A DNA stretch of 5,360 nt from an uncultured Acidaminococcus sp. GTDB taxonomy: Bacteria; Bacillota; Negativicutes; Acidaminococcales; Acidaminococcaceae. The DNA lies in assembly GCA_900770265.1 (NCBI GenBank), contig CAAGJR010000018.1, positions 1 to 5,360 of the forward strand, read 5' to 3'. The notes beneath the pieces are model-generated. The model ran no database searches. It saw nothing but the letters and a program-made list of their open reading frames with translations, and had not been told where the DNA came from. How positions within the stretch are numbered: the stretch's first letter is position 1; the number at the start of each line of letters is the position of its first letter. Below are positions 5,119 to 5,360 of this stretch, piece by piece. The translations under genes and the position numbers were made by a program.

Positions 5119-5190
5119 AGAAATCACCGCCCCTGTCATACGTCATAGGTCATACGCCGATGGTAAAAAATTGCCATCGGCGATTTTTTT
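5109..5190 (-). repeat. Composite intergenic repeat, copy 3 (inverted)
   Basis: Read on the plus strand the modules come in reverse order. Hairpin B is imperfect: GGGG (5109-5112) and GTGA (5115-5118) pair with TCAC (5124-5127) and CCCC (5130-5133), with two mismatches in the middle. Three heptamers follow (GTCATAC, GTCATAG, GTCATAC at 5135-5155), then GCCGATGG (5156-5163) and hairpin A. In copy 2 the minus strand likewise reads GTCA-led heptamers (GTCACTA or GTCACTG) running straight into GCCGATGG. The heptamer core GTCA and the period of 7 are kept, while the other three bases differ. Confidence 0.65.
5155..5190 (+). terminator. Strong rho-independent terminator of the flavin reductase-MFS operon
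   Basis: CGCCGATGG (5155-5163) pairs with CCATCGGCG (5174-5182), extendable inward by one G-T and two A-T pairs to an AAAA loop, and is followed by A and seven T bases (5184-5190). This is a textbook terminator. It doubles as hairpin A of repeat copy 3. Confidence 0.9.
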
Positions 5191-5198
5191 GAACGAAC

Positions 5199-5242
5199 GG
5201 GCTTACCGGGCGACATGGCGTTCCGCCAGTCTTGGTAAGCCC
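5199..5242. repeat. Nested inverted repeat (two-stem hairpin)
   Basis: GGGCTTACC (5199-5207) pairs with GGTAAGCCC (5234-5242). Inside, TGGCG (5216-5220) pairs with CGCCA (5224-5228) around TTC. No T-run follows, so it is not an ordinary terminator. It lies in 5191-5360, where I see no gene. Confidence 0.6.
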
Positions 5243-5336
5243 CTACGGATTGCAATCGGACATTCGGTATAACGTCGTAGAATTCATAGGGATTCGTAGA
5301 GATTCGTAGAGATTGTAGGGATCGTAGGGGCGCACC
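5234..5336. repeat. Segment of about 103 bp bounded by similar inverted termini (MITE-like)
   Basis: The minus-strand reading of 5234-5248 is CCGTAGGGGCTTACC; the plus strand at 5322-5336 reads TCGTAGGGGCGCACC. They agree at 12 of 15 positions and point in opposite directions, like the terminal inverted repeats of a small non-autonomous element. No flanking target duplication is evident and the left terminus is shared with the neighbouring hairpin, so the element's limits are uncertain. Confidence 0.4.
5274..5330 (+). repeat. Imperfect tandem GATTCGTAGA-type decamers
   Basis: About six units of 8-10 bp follow each other. Two are identical GATTCGTAGA (5291-5310), preceded by GTCGTAGA (5274-5281) and ATTCATAGG (5282-5290) and followed by GATTGTAGG (5311-5319) and GATCGTAGG (5320-5328). 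The array sits inside the segment with inverted termini. No reading frame or promoter is evident. Confidence 0.6.
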
Positions 5337-5341
5337 AAGAT

Positions 5342-5358
5342 TTTTGCCACAGGCAAAA
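5342..5358 (+). repeat. TTTTGCC/GGCAAAA hairpin at the window edge, possibly the start of a fourth composite repeat
   Basis: TTTTGCC (5342-5348) pairs with GGCAAAA (5352-5358) around ACA. Copy 1 begins with the same core, TTTGCC-TGA-GGCAAA (1984-1998). The window stops before the CCAT(C/T)GGC block and heptamers that would confirm it. Confidence 0.4.
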
Positions 5359-5360
5359 TA

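Noticed and set aside
3795..5192. Long plus-strand frame overlapping the MFS gene, and long minus-strand frames across it
   Set aside because: They are low-complexity Gly/Ala/Pro/Arg or His/Gln-rich translations with no recognisable domain, lying over a convincing twelve-helix transporter; high GC explains their length.
5199..5242. Two-stem hairpin as an integron attC site
   Set aside because: There are no recognisable R/L boxes with core GTT and AAC, no integrase, and no cassette structure.

Overview
The window carries six complete protein genes in dense, GC-rich coding sequence separated by AT-richer, hairpin-rich spacers. Strong AGGAGG-type ribosome binding sites, an OmpR-type two-component pair, an HxlR-type regulator and a four-hexamer operator like those of Firmicutes PhoP suggest a high-GC relative of the Firmicutes. 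The Negativicutes (for example an Acidaminococcus-like genus) are my best guess, from general impression only; nothing here proves the taxon.

Layout. 1-65: terminator of an upstream gene, with a promoter built into it. 66-1981: a response regulator and a sensor histidine kinase in one operon, 2 bp apart. 1982-2171: a composite hairpin repeat, then a promoter preceded by four TTCACA-like hexamers exactly 11 bp apart. 2172-2717: a four-helix membrane protein of unknown function ending in a Met/His-rich tail. 2718-2844: its terminator and a second copy of the composite repeat, between convergent genes. 2845-3171 (minus): an HxlR-family regulator with an N-terminal cysteine. 3172-3304: a divergent control region with AGTA/TACT palindromes. 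3305-5118: a flavin-reductase-like protein and an MFS transporter, probably one operon. 5109-5360: a third, inverted copy of the composite repeat ending in a strong terminator, then a non-coding stretch of nested inverted and decamer repeats, and what may be the first hairpin of a fourth copy at the edge.

How the genes may work together (inference). The sensor kinase has a Met/His-rich loop between its two membrane helices, and the membrane protein just downstream carries a similar Met/His-rich tail predicted to lie outside the cell. The promoter of that membrane protein has an array of the kind OmpR/PhoP-type regulators bind. This suggests a compact circuit sensing a soft metal such as copper or silver: kinase, regulator, then membrane effector. 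The second half looks like a separate redox- or electrophile-responsive unit: an HxlR regulator next to a divergent flavin reductase and exporter.

The least expected structure is the composite intergenic repeat of about 75-87 bp. It consists of hairpin A, a CCAT(C/T)GGC block, tandem heptamers and hairpin B. It occurs three times, always at the 3' end of a transcription unit, once inverted, and its two hairpins differ in sequence between copies while keeping their pairing.
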